A DNA stretch of 64,000 bases from G942493375 sp942493375. Lineage in GTDB: Bacteria; Armatimonadota; UBA5829. A model generated the notes under the pieces. The model was not told where the DNA came from. It did not search any database and worked only from the letters and a program-made list of their open reading frames with translations. Shown piece by piece: positions 1 to 8,037 of the stretch (position 1 is its first letter; every line of letters starts with the position of its first letter). The DNA lies in the NCBI GenBank assembly GCA_942493375.1, contig OW818698.1, forward strand, positions 5,952,001-6,016,000, given 5' to 3'. The position numbers were made by a program, and so were the translations under genes.

Positions 1-369
1 AAATTGCTGACCAGGCATTTTGAATCAACAAAAATCCCACCAAAACTGCTGCATACGGTATAATAGGGGCAAATCTGCGGACTTGTGTGTTTATGGCGGC
101 CTCGCATTCTGATTAGTTATGCTAGAATAGCGCGCAGAGCAGTTAGGCGTCAAACATAGGATTGTTTTTTCTTTTGAATCGCGAAAAACGCGGACATGCG
201 CGAAGTGCGCGAAAGCAGGGAACCGCGAAACACGCGAAAGCACGCGAAAACATCATTGCTAACTGATGATTGGGACGGAAAGCAGATCCTTCGTTCCTCA
301 GGATGACATTGTTCGGGATGACGCAGTTCGGGATGGCGGAGATATAGGTAAATACTCGAAGTAGTAAGG
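1..369. repeat. Leader region with half-copies of two dispersed repeats
   Basis: No gene is supported here. Positions 165-250 carry several CGCGAAA-type words belonging to the dispersed repeat that forms full hairpins at 14091 and 21177. Positions 281-312 carry one arm of the repeat ending in TTCGTTCCTCAGGATGACA, which is found as full inverted pairs at 53129 and 60233. A TATAAT hexamer lies at 59-64 but I see no convincing -35 box at the right distance. Confidence 0.6.
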
Positions 370-3138
370 ATGAATATACAGATGGCATTTAATAGAGTTT
401 TTGTGTTGGTGGTAGTTGTAGGATTGATGCTGGTGGGGCGGATGGCTTGGTCGGCGGTTTTGGTTAGTGGGGATGACAAGCAGGTTCGGGCTACTACTAT
501 ATGTGCGGATTCTTCAGGGCAGAATATTGTGCTGTTCTGGGAGAGCAAGCAGTTTTCTTCCGGGAGTGAGCATTTGCGGTTTAACAGGTCGGCGAATGGC
601 GGGCGACGCTGGAAGACTCAGCCTTTTGAGTTTCCTTTGAACAATAACTATGTGTATTTTTCTGATTATCTGCCTGAAACAGTATTTGATCAGAATGGTA
701 CACTGCATGTTTTGTGGTCTCAAAGGAGCGATACTCAGTCTCCAAGCTATGTTCAGACAACCAATATGGGAGACACATGGTCTGCTAAATCCAATATCGG
801 GAAATCGAATCTGCCACGGTATGAGGGGCTGGCTCTATGTGCAGCAAAAGACGCTTCGGGCTTGTGGGCGTTTTATGCTGATTATGACTGGCATTCTTAT
901 GTATGCACATCAGCAGGTAGCGGTAAATCCTGGGCTGTGGTGGATGGACCGGCTGCGGGTGATCCTCTCAAAGGGTTCTGTTCATCGGCTGCAGCATATG
1001 GGGAGAGGCGTTATGTGCTGCGTATACGTGATGATAAGCCGGAGGTTTTGGCATATGATGGGGCTGCGTGGTCAATATTTGTAATTGATTCAACCTCCGG
1101 ACCGGTCAGTATGGCTGAGAACCATTCAATTGCAGTGGACTCCAAAGGCCGGGTGTATGTTGTATATGCAGAATCCGGAAAAGTCTGGTGCCTGCGTTCA
1201 GATGACCAGGGGAAGTCTTTCTCGAAAGTTGTTGTTGCAACTGGAGAGGGAGTCCAGGTTCCTGTGATTACGGTAACAGGCAAGGATTCTATAGCGGTTG
1301 CCTGGCAGCAGGGGAACCAAGTTCGGTATTCGGTATCTAGTGATGTTGCGAACTCATTCGCTGACAGTAAGATAATCGCCCGGAGTTCCTCTGCTCAGAC
1401 TGCACCGGATATTTGCAGTGTTGGGGAGTCGTTGTATTTCAGCTTCACTCAGGATGGTTCAGCCTGGTTTGCAGGTTATCCTGATGTGCCGGTGGTCTCA
1501 TCTACACGAGTGTCAGGTAAGAATCTGTTAAGTAATTCCAATTTTGATGCATTCCGCGGGCAGGCTCCTACTGGTTGGACTGTTGACTCCTGGAACCAGA
1601 AGTTCCTCAAAGAGCGGTATGGCAGAGGGAAACCGGGCAGGGGAGGAACGGGTTCGTGTCTGGAGATGAAAGAAGGTTCCGGAGCTTCCATTATTGAGTT
1701 CACCGGGCCGAAGACTGCTGTTGAAGCTGATACTACCTATGTGTTGAAAGGCTATTATGCTTCTACCTGCGAAAAGATGGAAGTTATTGGGACATGGCTG
1801 GACAGCAAGGGCAGGGAGATCAGTTCAACTACTCTTACTTTGCCTGAGACCCAGGAGCAATGGACTGAATTCTTCGACCAGATATCCTCTCCAATAGGCA
1901 GTGTGTCATTCCGCATTAATGTCCGCAAGAAATGGCAGACCGGTAGAGCAAGGTTTGATGATTTCAGCTTGAGGTTGGGCACGCTGCAGAACTTTGCCAA
2001 GGAGTTTTCTCTACCTCCTCTTAAGGCTGGAGAGCTTAGATATCCAATATTCGGTTGGTGTGTTCCGGGTGGGTGGTCGGATGGAAATACCTATCCTCTG
2101 AAATTCTATAATTCTGATAGAGCTTTTGCTGAATATGCAATGGCTAATTTTACGGTTGGCAGTGCTGCAAAGTTTGGCACTATGCGGCAGGGAGCTGGAT
2201 GGACTACTAATGACGATGACCTGATAAAGGATGGCAAAGACCCCAGCGTTGCCTGGATACACGGAGGGGATGAACCCGGTATGAGTGCATTCCCTGACAT
2301 AGCTAAGACACATGAAAGGGTCAAGAGACTAGCACCTAACAAGCCATTCCTGATAAACCTGCTGCCTACTTATGGTTTTCCATCCTATGCAGCGTTTGAA
2401 GAGTATCTTGATGCTTACATAAAGATAGTCAAGCCTAAAATATTCACCTATGATTTCTACTCACTCGGTGGGCCTAATAATGGCTATAGTAAAGACTTCT
2501 TTGGAAACTATGAGATAGCCAGGAAGCATGCGTTGAAGAACAATATCGACTGGGGGGTGATCCTGGGCGTTACTGCGTTTGGTGGGATAAGATCTCCTAA
2601 TGATGCAGAACTGCGCTGGCAGGCATTTACTTCATTGGCGTATGGTTCAAAAATGCTTGGTTGGTTTACCTACCTGACTGAAGTTGAATATGGTGGTATG
2701 AACTGGCGTGATGCAGCAATCAACTGGGATGGCAGCCGCTCCAGGCACTATACAATGCTCAGACGTTTGAACAGTGAAGTGCTGAAGCTCGGGAATGTTT
2801 TGCTGAGGCTTAAGTCTACTGGTGTGTATCACACTAAACCTTTGCCGGAGCTGACGAGGGACATCAAAGAGTCTGAACTGGTGAAAGGTATAAGCACTGG
2901 CCAGTGGGTTTTGGGTGAGTTTACGGATTCTAAGAATCATACTTACTTTATGCTTGCTAACCGGGATTATGCAAAAAGCCAGAAAGCCGTTGTGACTTTT
3001 AACAATGGTCCCAAAAGCCTGTCAGTCTTATCTGTCACAACCGGCAAGTGGATGAATGTATCCGGTTATGACAAGAAGGCAGCAAGCTTGAAGGTTTCTA
3101 TTCCCAAGGGAGATGCCAGACTCTTTAAGATAGAGTAG
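370..3138 (+). CDS. Secreted Asp-box propeller / carbohydrate-binding / TIM-barrel glycosidase-like protein
   Basis: The 922-residue protein begins with a hydrophobic signal peptide (residues about 8-29). Residues about 40-370 contain degenerate sialidase-type Asp-boxes, such as SANGGRRWK near residue 74 and SDDQGKSFS near 277, so I read this part as a beta-propeller. Residues about 385-535 begin NLLSNSNFDAF and resemble a jelly-roll carbohydrate-binding module. Residues about 550-880 look like a glycosidase-type TIM barrel, with GGDEPG near 633 and a Trp/Tyr-rich GWFTYLTEVEYGG stretch. The exact GH family and the substrate are not recognised. The start is ambiguous: ATG 370 directly abuts AAGG, while ATG 382 lies 11-12 bases from it. 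The gene stands alone and ends in TAG. It is probably an exported polysaccharide- or glycoprotein-acting enzyme. Confidence 0.75.
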   Translation: MNIQMAFNRVFVLVVVVGLMLVGRMAWSAVLVSGDDKQVRATTICADSSGQNIVLFWESKQFSSGSEHLRFNRSANGGRRWKTQPFEFPLNNNYVYFSDYLPETVFDQNGTLHVLWSQRSDTQSPSYVQTTNMGDTWSAKSNIGKSNLPRYEGLALCAAKDASGLWAFYADYDWHSYVCTSAGSGKSWAVVDGPAAGDPLKGFCSSAAAYGERRYVLRIRDDKPEVLAYDGAAWSIFVIDSTSGPVSMAENHSIAVDSKGRVYVVYAESGKVWCLRSDDQGKSFSKVVVATGEGVQVPVITVTGKDSIAVAWQQGNQVRYSVSSDVANSFADSKIIARSSSAQTAPDICSVGESLYFSFTQDGSAWFAGYPDVPVVSSTRVSGKNLLSNSNFDAFRGQAPTGWTVDSWNQKFLKERYGRGKPGRGGTGSCLEMKEGSGASIIEFTGPKTAVEADTTYVLKGYYASTCEKMEVIGTWLDSKGREISSTTLTLPETQEQWTEFFDQISSPIGSVSFRINVRKKWQTGRARFDDFSLRLGTLQNFAKEFSLPPLKAGELRYPIFGWCVPGGWSDGNTYPLKFYNSDRAFAEYAMANFTVGSAAKFGTMRQGAGWTTNDDDLIKDGKDPSVAWIHGGDEPGMSAFPDIAKTHERVKRLAPNKPFLINLLPTYGFPSYAAFEEYLDAYIKIVKPKIFTYDFYSLGGPNNGYSKDFFGNYEIARKHALKNNIDWGVILGVTAFGGIRSPNDAELRWQAFTSLAYGSKMLGWFTYLTEVEYGGMNWRDAAINWDGSRSRHYTMLRRLNSEVLKLGNVLLRLKSTGVYHTKPLPELTRDIKESELVKGISTGQWVLGEFTDSKNHTYFMLANRDYAKSQKAVVTFNNGPKSLSVLSVTTGKWMNVSGYDKKAASLKVSIPKGDARLFKIE

Positions 3139-3347
3139 TGGTCTCTCGGAACAATCAAGAAAACTGGGGGAGATAGATCCTGGTCAATACCCGTTCCTGA
3201 TACGAATAACGGTGACAGCGACCTATCCTCCCTTTTTTCTTTTTGCTCACATGCTTGTGCGAGCTGCGGGAACTCCACGATGTGGAAGTCTACTATATGA
3301 TAGAGCAAACGTTCATGCAGCATACCAAATTACCCTTAAATTCATGA

Positions 3348-3482
3348 GCATCAGAGATCGAAATTGATGGTAGCCGTATGTTAGATGGGATTCAATATGT
3401 CGATTTGTTTCCGGATTCCAAACGTGATGATGGACTGAAGCGATTGATTCAAGCTCTGAACGCCGCACCATACCATCCATAA
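3348..3482 (+). pseudogene. Possible 3' remnant of a TIR-domain gene
   Basis: A 44-codon open stretch ending in TAA reads ...SEIEIDGSRMLDGIQYVDLF, then PDSKRDDGLKRLIQALN. The pattern 'IQYVDL...DDGLKRLIQAL' resembles the C-terminal strand and helix of TIR domains. An in-frame TGA at 3345-3347 closes the frame upstream, no start codon with a ribosome binding site is present, and no other part of such a domain was found nearby. I interpret this as a decayed gene end. The family assignment is an inference from a short segment and could be wrong. Confidence 0.35.
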
Positions 3483-3702
3483 TAAACACCACTACTCATC
3501 AGTTTTTTGTCTATCGGGATTTGAGCGGAGCGCAAATCCCGATACTAATCTACCAATGGTTTTAAGCTCCCGCAGCCTTCTCGTTAATGTAGCAGCTTGA
3601 AACCCTACATGTTGTGGACCAGCTAAGCCTTTAATCCCCTCCGCTCTGCTACCGATGCATATTACCTGGGTGGTCTTGGCGTAATCCAAACTTTCTTCTA
3701 TC
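3483..3702. other. Intergenic stretch, no supported gene
   Basis: It contains an inverted repeat (ATCGGGATTTG near 3513 against CAAATCCCGAT near 3531), a short hairpin with the same GGGATTTG core as the inverted pair at 26490-26575. A 65-codon open frame on the minus strand (3492-3689) has no recognisable domain and no clear ribosome binding site, so I do not call it. Confidence 0.5.
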
Positions 3703-4485
3703 CTAGAGGTTCTTAGCTTTCAACACACCAGTGACAGTAGTTTGTCTACCAAGTTTGCGATTTATAATCTGATTCATCTTGACTGGAAATATGGTATTTG
3801 GCAAGAACCACTCATCGCAGGATGCAGTGCTACCATTTCTGCTGTCGTAGACTGTTTTGTTTATTCTATATGCCAGCTTTCCGTTTATTGATTCCATCGA
3901 AATGACTTTTACATTCCACTGCTGAGTGCTGCCATCGGAAAAATGGCTTGTGTGTTCATAGGATTTACCAACAACAATAGGACTCATGTAATAAATTGGT
4001 TTGGCACCACCATCTGTCGATGTTATTTCATACCGAGCTGTATCATCATTTTTGCCACCATAAAAATAACATGTGCCGTTTGGTAGCTGCTCAACAAATT
4101 CGGTTGCAGTGAACTCCATCGACCCGCCCGTATCAAAGTGTATTTCCATTTCACTAAAGAAATCTATTGCCCGTCCGCCACAGTTGGGAGTGACACTGCC
4201 AGGCATGGTTGTTAGTGTTGTTGTTCCTGTATAACTTTGCGTGACATGCCCCGAAGTCTTGGTTGTGGAGGTGATATCGTAAGTTGCCTTGCTACCAATT
4301 TTCATCTGAGGCATTTTGTTGGAAACTGCAAGAGGGGTGCTGGGCATACTTTGAGGTTTTGCAGTGTTGTTCTGTGATGTAGCCCTGGATGTCGAGTTGA
4401 GGTTAGATTTATTGCCGCTTCTATCACAACCAGACAATGAACTTGCTATTACAATAATAAAAGGCAATAACAGAATCTTGATCAG
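3703..4485 (-). CDS. Hypothetical lipoprotein, probable CTG start
   Basis: The protein opens LIKILLLPFIIVIASSLSGC, which is a good lipoprotein signal: a lysine, then a hydrophobic core, then the LSGC lipobox. The mature part is Ser/Thr-rich and predicted beta. It has three further cysteines (near NCGG, GTCYF and ASCDEW) and ends GVLKAKNL. I recognise no family. Start choice: the only ribosome-binding-like sequence (AGAGGA at 4490-4495) lies four bases before CTG 4485, and a TTG at 4467 would be 22 bases away and lack the lysine. There is no in-frame ATG or GTG. A CTG start is therefore the best fit, although TTG 4467 remains possible. It would be anchored in a membrane facing the periplasm or outside. 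Confidence 0.65.
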   Translation of the reverse strand: MIKILLLPFIIVIASSLSGCDRSGNKSNLNSTSRATSQNNTAKPQSMPSTPLAVSNKMPQMKIGSKATYDITSTTKTSGHVTQSYTGTTTLTTMPGSVTPNCGGRAIDFFSEMEIHFDTGGSMEFTATEFVEQLPNGTCYFYGGKNDDTARYEITSTDGGAKPIYYMSPIVVGKSYEHTSHFSDGSTQQWNVKVISMESINGKLAYRINKTVYDSRNGSTASCDEWFLPNTIFPVKMNQIINRKLGRQTTVTGVLKAKNL

Positions 4486-4831
4486 TTGGTCCTCTTTAAT
4501 ATGAAATATCCTGCATTCGTATATCCAGTAATGCTATTTTAGTATATCCATATATGCTGCAGGTCTGCAAACTTGATTCCAAACACTATTAAGCACTGAA
4601 TGCTTTTTGTCAAGTCAGGGTTCTGTACGAAGAAATTAAGTTGTTGAAAAATTGGGGATGCGTTTCGGGTTGCACACTTGAGATTCTTCATTGCATTCAG
4701 AATGACATTTACCCCACATGACTTAACTGTTACTCGCTTGACTACCGCAACTATTATGAAGGATTTCTTGGTTGGTAACTCTAAAAGAAACCAATGGAAG
4801 GGGATTGAGACTGCGGCGGGGAGGGATGACG
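4486..4831. other. Intergenic region between divergent genes
   Basis: It separates the lipoprotein gene (minus) from the heparinase-like gene (plus), so promoters for both should be here. Positions 4679-4711 hold a half-copy of the dispersed GATTCTTCATTGCATTCAG-type repeat. No RNA gene or further CDS is supported. The G+C-rich composition of the next gene starts abruptly at about 4800. Confidence 0.5.
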
Positions 4832-7800
4832 ATGAACTGGTGGATGGGCATGTTTACCTGCGCTATTTTGCTGGGAGCGATGGGGGTTGGGGCTGAACCG
4901 GTTAAGCGGGTGCGGACTTTGCTGACGGCGGAGGAGATTGCGAAGCTGAAGGCGGATCCTGCTGCGCTTGAGACTGTGCTGCACTCCTATGGTCCCCGGA
5001 ACTACCAGCCGCTTCAGTGGGGACCGGCTGAGTTCTGGATCGGGCAGTCCGACGACTATGTGTGGCGTCAGCAGGTACCTAGCACAGTGCGGCGAGTCAT
5101 ACGGGTCGGTATGCCGGAGGAACCGGATCTCGGATGCCCGGTGCACGGCGCAGAGGTCTGGAAGTACGGTGGGCACTGGCCTTGGATACTGGACGCAAGA
5201 CTGCCGGGGAAGATCAAGTGTCCGGTGGGGGGCGAAACTTACCCATCTAACGACTATCTGAACGGTGACATGACGACCGGCCCTTACGCCGACGACGGCA
5301 GCGGCTGCGTGGTCGAAGGTAAGCGCTATCACTTTATCGGAGCGTATGGGTTCTGCAGCTACGGCGGAGTGTTGATATCGGGCCTGCGTTCTCTATCGCG
5401 CGCCTATACGCTGACAGGTGACAAACGCTATGCACACAAAGCGGCTATCCTGCTGCTGCGGATGGCGTATGAATACCCTAACAGCACGGACCGGCGGGAC
5501 CGCACTCACATCCCGGGCTACGACAAGAACGGCGGAATGTACGTGGACTGGAGCATGGAGTGGGGCTGTATGCGCACCTACGCTATGTCTTACGATGAGA
5601 TCTTCGAGACGATAGCGACAGACACAGCTCTTATCGACTTCATCAAGGCGAAGGTGCCCTCCATTCAAACCGGAGCGGAGGTGCAGGAGTACATAGAGGA
5701 TCACCTCCTGCGACCAGCGCTCCAGGCTATCATAGACGGTGTCGAGTTAGTGAACTTCGCCTTCACCGAGCAGACCGCGGCTGATCTGGCTATCGTGCTG
5801 GCTGACTCCGGGCCAAAGCATCCCAACAGCATCGATGCAGTCGAGTGGATGTACCATGGCGGCGGACGGTTGGGCGACATCGGAAACCAGTTCTACAAGG
5901 ACGGCAGCAGCTATGAGTCCATCGGTTACAGCTCGATGCGGTCAGGGTGCAAGGACGTGGCTGCGCAGGTACGCCGCCTGAAAGCAGTGCTGCCGGGTAA
6001 ACTATCGGAGACCCGGTACCCGGACATTCTTGCAAACGAAAAGGTCGCGCGTTTCGATGACTACCAGACTGCTGTGGGCGGATTCACGCTGGGTGACGGC
6101 GGAGCAGCCGCCACACCAGCAACCCTCGCCAGGCCCAGCGAGTTCCTGGATGGCTACGGTATGAGTTTCCTCCGCTCGGGCAATGCCGAGAACAAGCGCA
6201 GCCTGTGTATCGCCTACAGCACCCCGCGAGGCCACGCGCATTATGATGTGCTGTCGATGCTTTTCAACGGCATGGGACGGGAGCTGCTTCCAGGTCTGCC
6301 TTATCCCGCAACATGGGCCTACCATTCAGTGTGGGAGCAGCCGATGATCCATCACAACCAGGTAGTGGTCGACCGCATGGACCCCTGCTCAACCGTAATC
6401 GGGACCCTGGAGACGTGGGCGCCGGGCGGAGCCTGCCAGCTTATGGAGATGTCGAAGAAGCCCTACCGCCAGGACCAGCCCCGCGGCGAGAAGGGCCCTA
6501 AAGTCACGGACTACCGCCGGATGTCGGCGCTGGTTGATTTAGAGGACGACAGCTACTACTGCGTTGATCTGTTCCGGGTCACAGGCGGCAAGGACCATAT
6601 GCAGTCGTGGCACGGGAATCCCACTGTTACGCCGGTTGTGGTCGAAGGGGCGGAACTAAAGGCGCAGCCGGGCACATTAGCCGGTCCCGATGTGGCATAT
6701 GGGTCCCTGATGGCTAAGGGCGAACAGCCCGCGCCTGCCGAAGTCGGGTCGTCGTCCGCTAAAGCCGCACCTACGCCTGCAGAAGTCGGCTTGTGCTTCC
6801 TGAAGAACATCCGCCGGGGACCGATGGACGCGGGTGCTTCGGTCACGTGGGAGTATGGTCCGGCTAACCCGGCGAAATTGCGCCTGACCTTTGTGCCGAC
6901 GGACGAGACAGAGCTCATTCTGGCAGATGGCGGACATCCCGTAGACCCTGAAAAGGATGTTTACCCCTGGGCATTCCCGCACCGCACCGGGCCGAACGGC
7001 CTTGTCTCGCAGTTCCTGACCGTCATCGAGCCGTATGCGCAGAAGCGCGCGGTGCAGAGTGTTCGCTTGCTGCCAGTCAAGGGCCGCGCCAGGGATGGCT
7101 ATGCTCCACTCGCGCTCGAGATCCAGGTAGATGGTGGTCGCGACCTGCTGCTGTTCGGCAGCGGCGAGAAGGATCGCCTTGAGGGCGAGGGGTTCTCGCT
7201 GACGGGTCGGTTCGGATGGGTGCGCGAGCGCGCCGGTAAAGTCGTTGCTGCGAGACTGGTATCCGGGACGCGTCTGTCATCCGGCAGCACGGTGGTCACC
7301 ATGCCGCCGCGACCGGCTCCTGCCCGCATTGTGGCAGTGGAGAGAGGAGCGCGTACAATCGTAGTAGAGGGCACACTGCCGCCCCCGGCGGAGCTGATTG
7401 GCCGCCGCATCCTCATCGATAACCATGGCGAACGAAGGTGCTCTAACACCGTGACACGAGCTGAGTCTGTGAGCACCCGGCGTACACGTTTGATACTCGA
7501 TACCGAGGGTGTGGTGGGTGAAGGAATGGCTACCGGTTATCAGGATGGGGTCCTCCTTAATGGTAAGACCATCCTGATTCCAATGGCGGGACTGGTCAAG
7601 ATGCCCGACGGACGGTTGGATACGAGTGACTGCCTGTTCCGTGGAACTCGACTTGAGAACGGCCAGAAAGGTGTATCGCACCGTGTGCTGGGTGTGATGG
7701 GTTTCCCGTATCAGGCGTGGGGCAACCTTGATGTCCCGGGCACAAACCATGTGCACCTGGAGAAGAAGGTCTCAACAGCGCAGCTCAAGAAGGAGTTCGA

Positions 7801-7885
7801 GGCATCTCCCGCGTTCAAGCTATACGAGTACGGCGTCGGGGACACCGTGACTTTTGAGCGCGTGAAGGATGCGCCAGAGCTTTAA
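4832..7885 (+). CDS. Secreted heparinase II/III-like polysaccharide lyase
   Basis: The 1017-residue protein has a signal peptide (MNWWMGMFTCAILLGAMG, cleavage after VGA). Residues about 60-430 resemble an alpha/alpha-toroid as in heparinase and alginate lyases. Residues about 430-640 form the heparinase II/III-like beta domain, with the hallmark RGHAHYDVLSML at about 466-477 followed by NGMGRELLPGLPYP. A long C-terminal beta region follows. The family cleaves uronic-acid-containing polysaccharides by beta-elimination in the periplasm or outside; the actual substrate is unknown. ATG 4832 is chosen because GGGAGGG (4819-4825) is six bases upstream; ATG 4826 is too close to it. Base composition is clearly richer in G+C than neighbouring genes, suggesting transfer. 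A duplicated PAPAEVG/PTPAEVG insert lies at 6728-6790. Confidence 0.85.
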   Translation: MNWWMGMFTCAILLGAMGVGAEPVKRVRTLLTAEEIAKLKADPAALETVLHSYGPRNYQPLQWGPAEFWIGQSDDYVWRQQVPSTVRRVIRVGMPEEPDLGCPVHGAEVWKYGGHWPWILDARLPGKIKCPVGGETYPSNDYLNGDMTTGPYADDGSGCVVEGKRYHFIGAYGFCSYGGVLISGLRSLSRAYTLTGDKRYAHKAAILLLRMAYEYPNSTDRRDRTHIPGYDKNGGMYVDWSMEWGCMRTYAMSYDEIFETIATDTALIDFIKAKVPSIQTGAEVQEYIEDHLLRPALQAIIDGVELVNFAFTEQTAADLAIVLADSGPKHPNSIDAVEWMYHGGGRLGDIGNQFYKDGSSYESIGYSSMRSGCKDVAAQVRRLKAVLPGKLSETRYPDILANEKVARFDDYQTAVGGFTLGDGGAAATPATLARPSEFLDGYGMSFLRSGNAENKRSLCIAYSTPRGHAHYDVLSMLFNGMGRELLPGLPYPATWAYHSVWEQPMIHHNQVVVDRMDPCSTVIGTLETWAPGGACQLMEMSKKPYRQDQPRGEKGPKVTDYRRMSALVDLEDDSYYCVDLFRVTGGKDHMQSWHGNPTVTPVVVEGAELKAQPGTLAGPDVAYGSLMAKGEQPAPAEVGSSSAKAAPTPAEVGLCFLKNIRRGPMDAGASVTWEYGPANPAKLRLTFVPTDETELILADGGHPVDPEKDVYPWAFPHRTGPNGLVSQFLTVIEPYAQKRAVQSVRLLPVKGRARDGYAPLALEIQVDGGRDLLLFGSGEKDRLEGEGFSLTGRFGWVRERAGKVVAARLVSGTRLSSGSTVVTMPPRPAPARIVAVERGARTIVVEGTLPPPAELIGRRILIDNHGERRCSNTVTRAESVSTRRTRLILDTEGVVGEGMATGYQDGVLLNGKTILIPMAGLVKMPDGRLDTSDCLFRGTRLENGQKGVSHRVLGVMGFPYQAWGNLDVPGTNHVHLEKKVSTAQLKKEFEASPAFKLYEYGVGDTVTFERVKDAPEL

Positions 7886-8037
7886 GCGGAAGAAGGCAAT
7901 CGGAAGAATCTGTCGGATTGGACTGATCGGCCTTTCATTGCTTTCGTTGTCGAGTGAGATATAAATCATGCTGTATATATACCAACTGTGATTCGTTTCC
8001 GCATTGCACAAATGACCGAAACACCGAAAGGGATTAT

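Noticed and set aside
3492..3689. 65-codon minus-strand open frame next to the lipoprotein gene
   Set aside because: No recognisable family, no ribosome binding site, and part of it is a short hairpin repeat.
4781..5332. Long minus-strand open frame (183 codons) inside the heparinase-like gene
   Set aside because: It is antisense to a strongly supported gene in a G+C-rich stretch where stop codons are rare, has no ribosome binding site and no recognisable domain.
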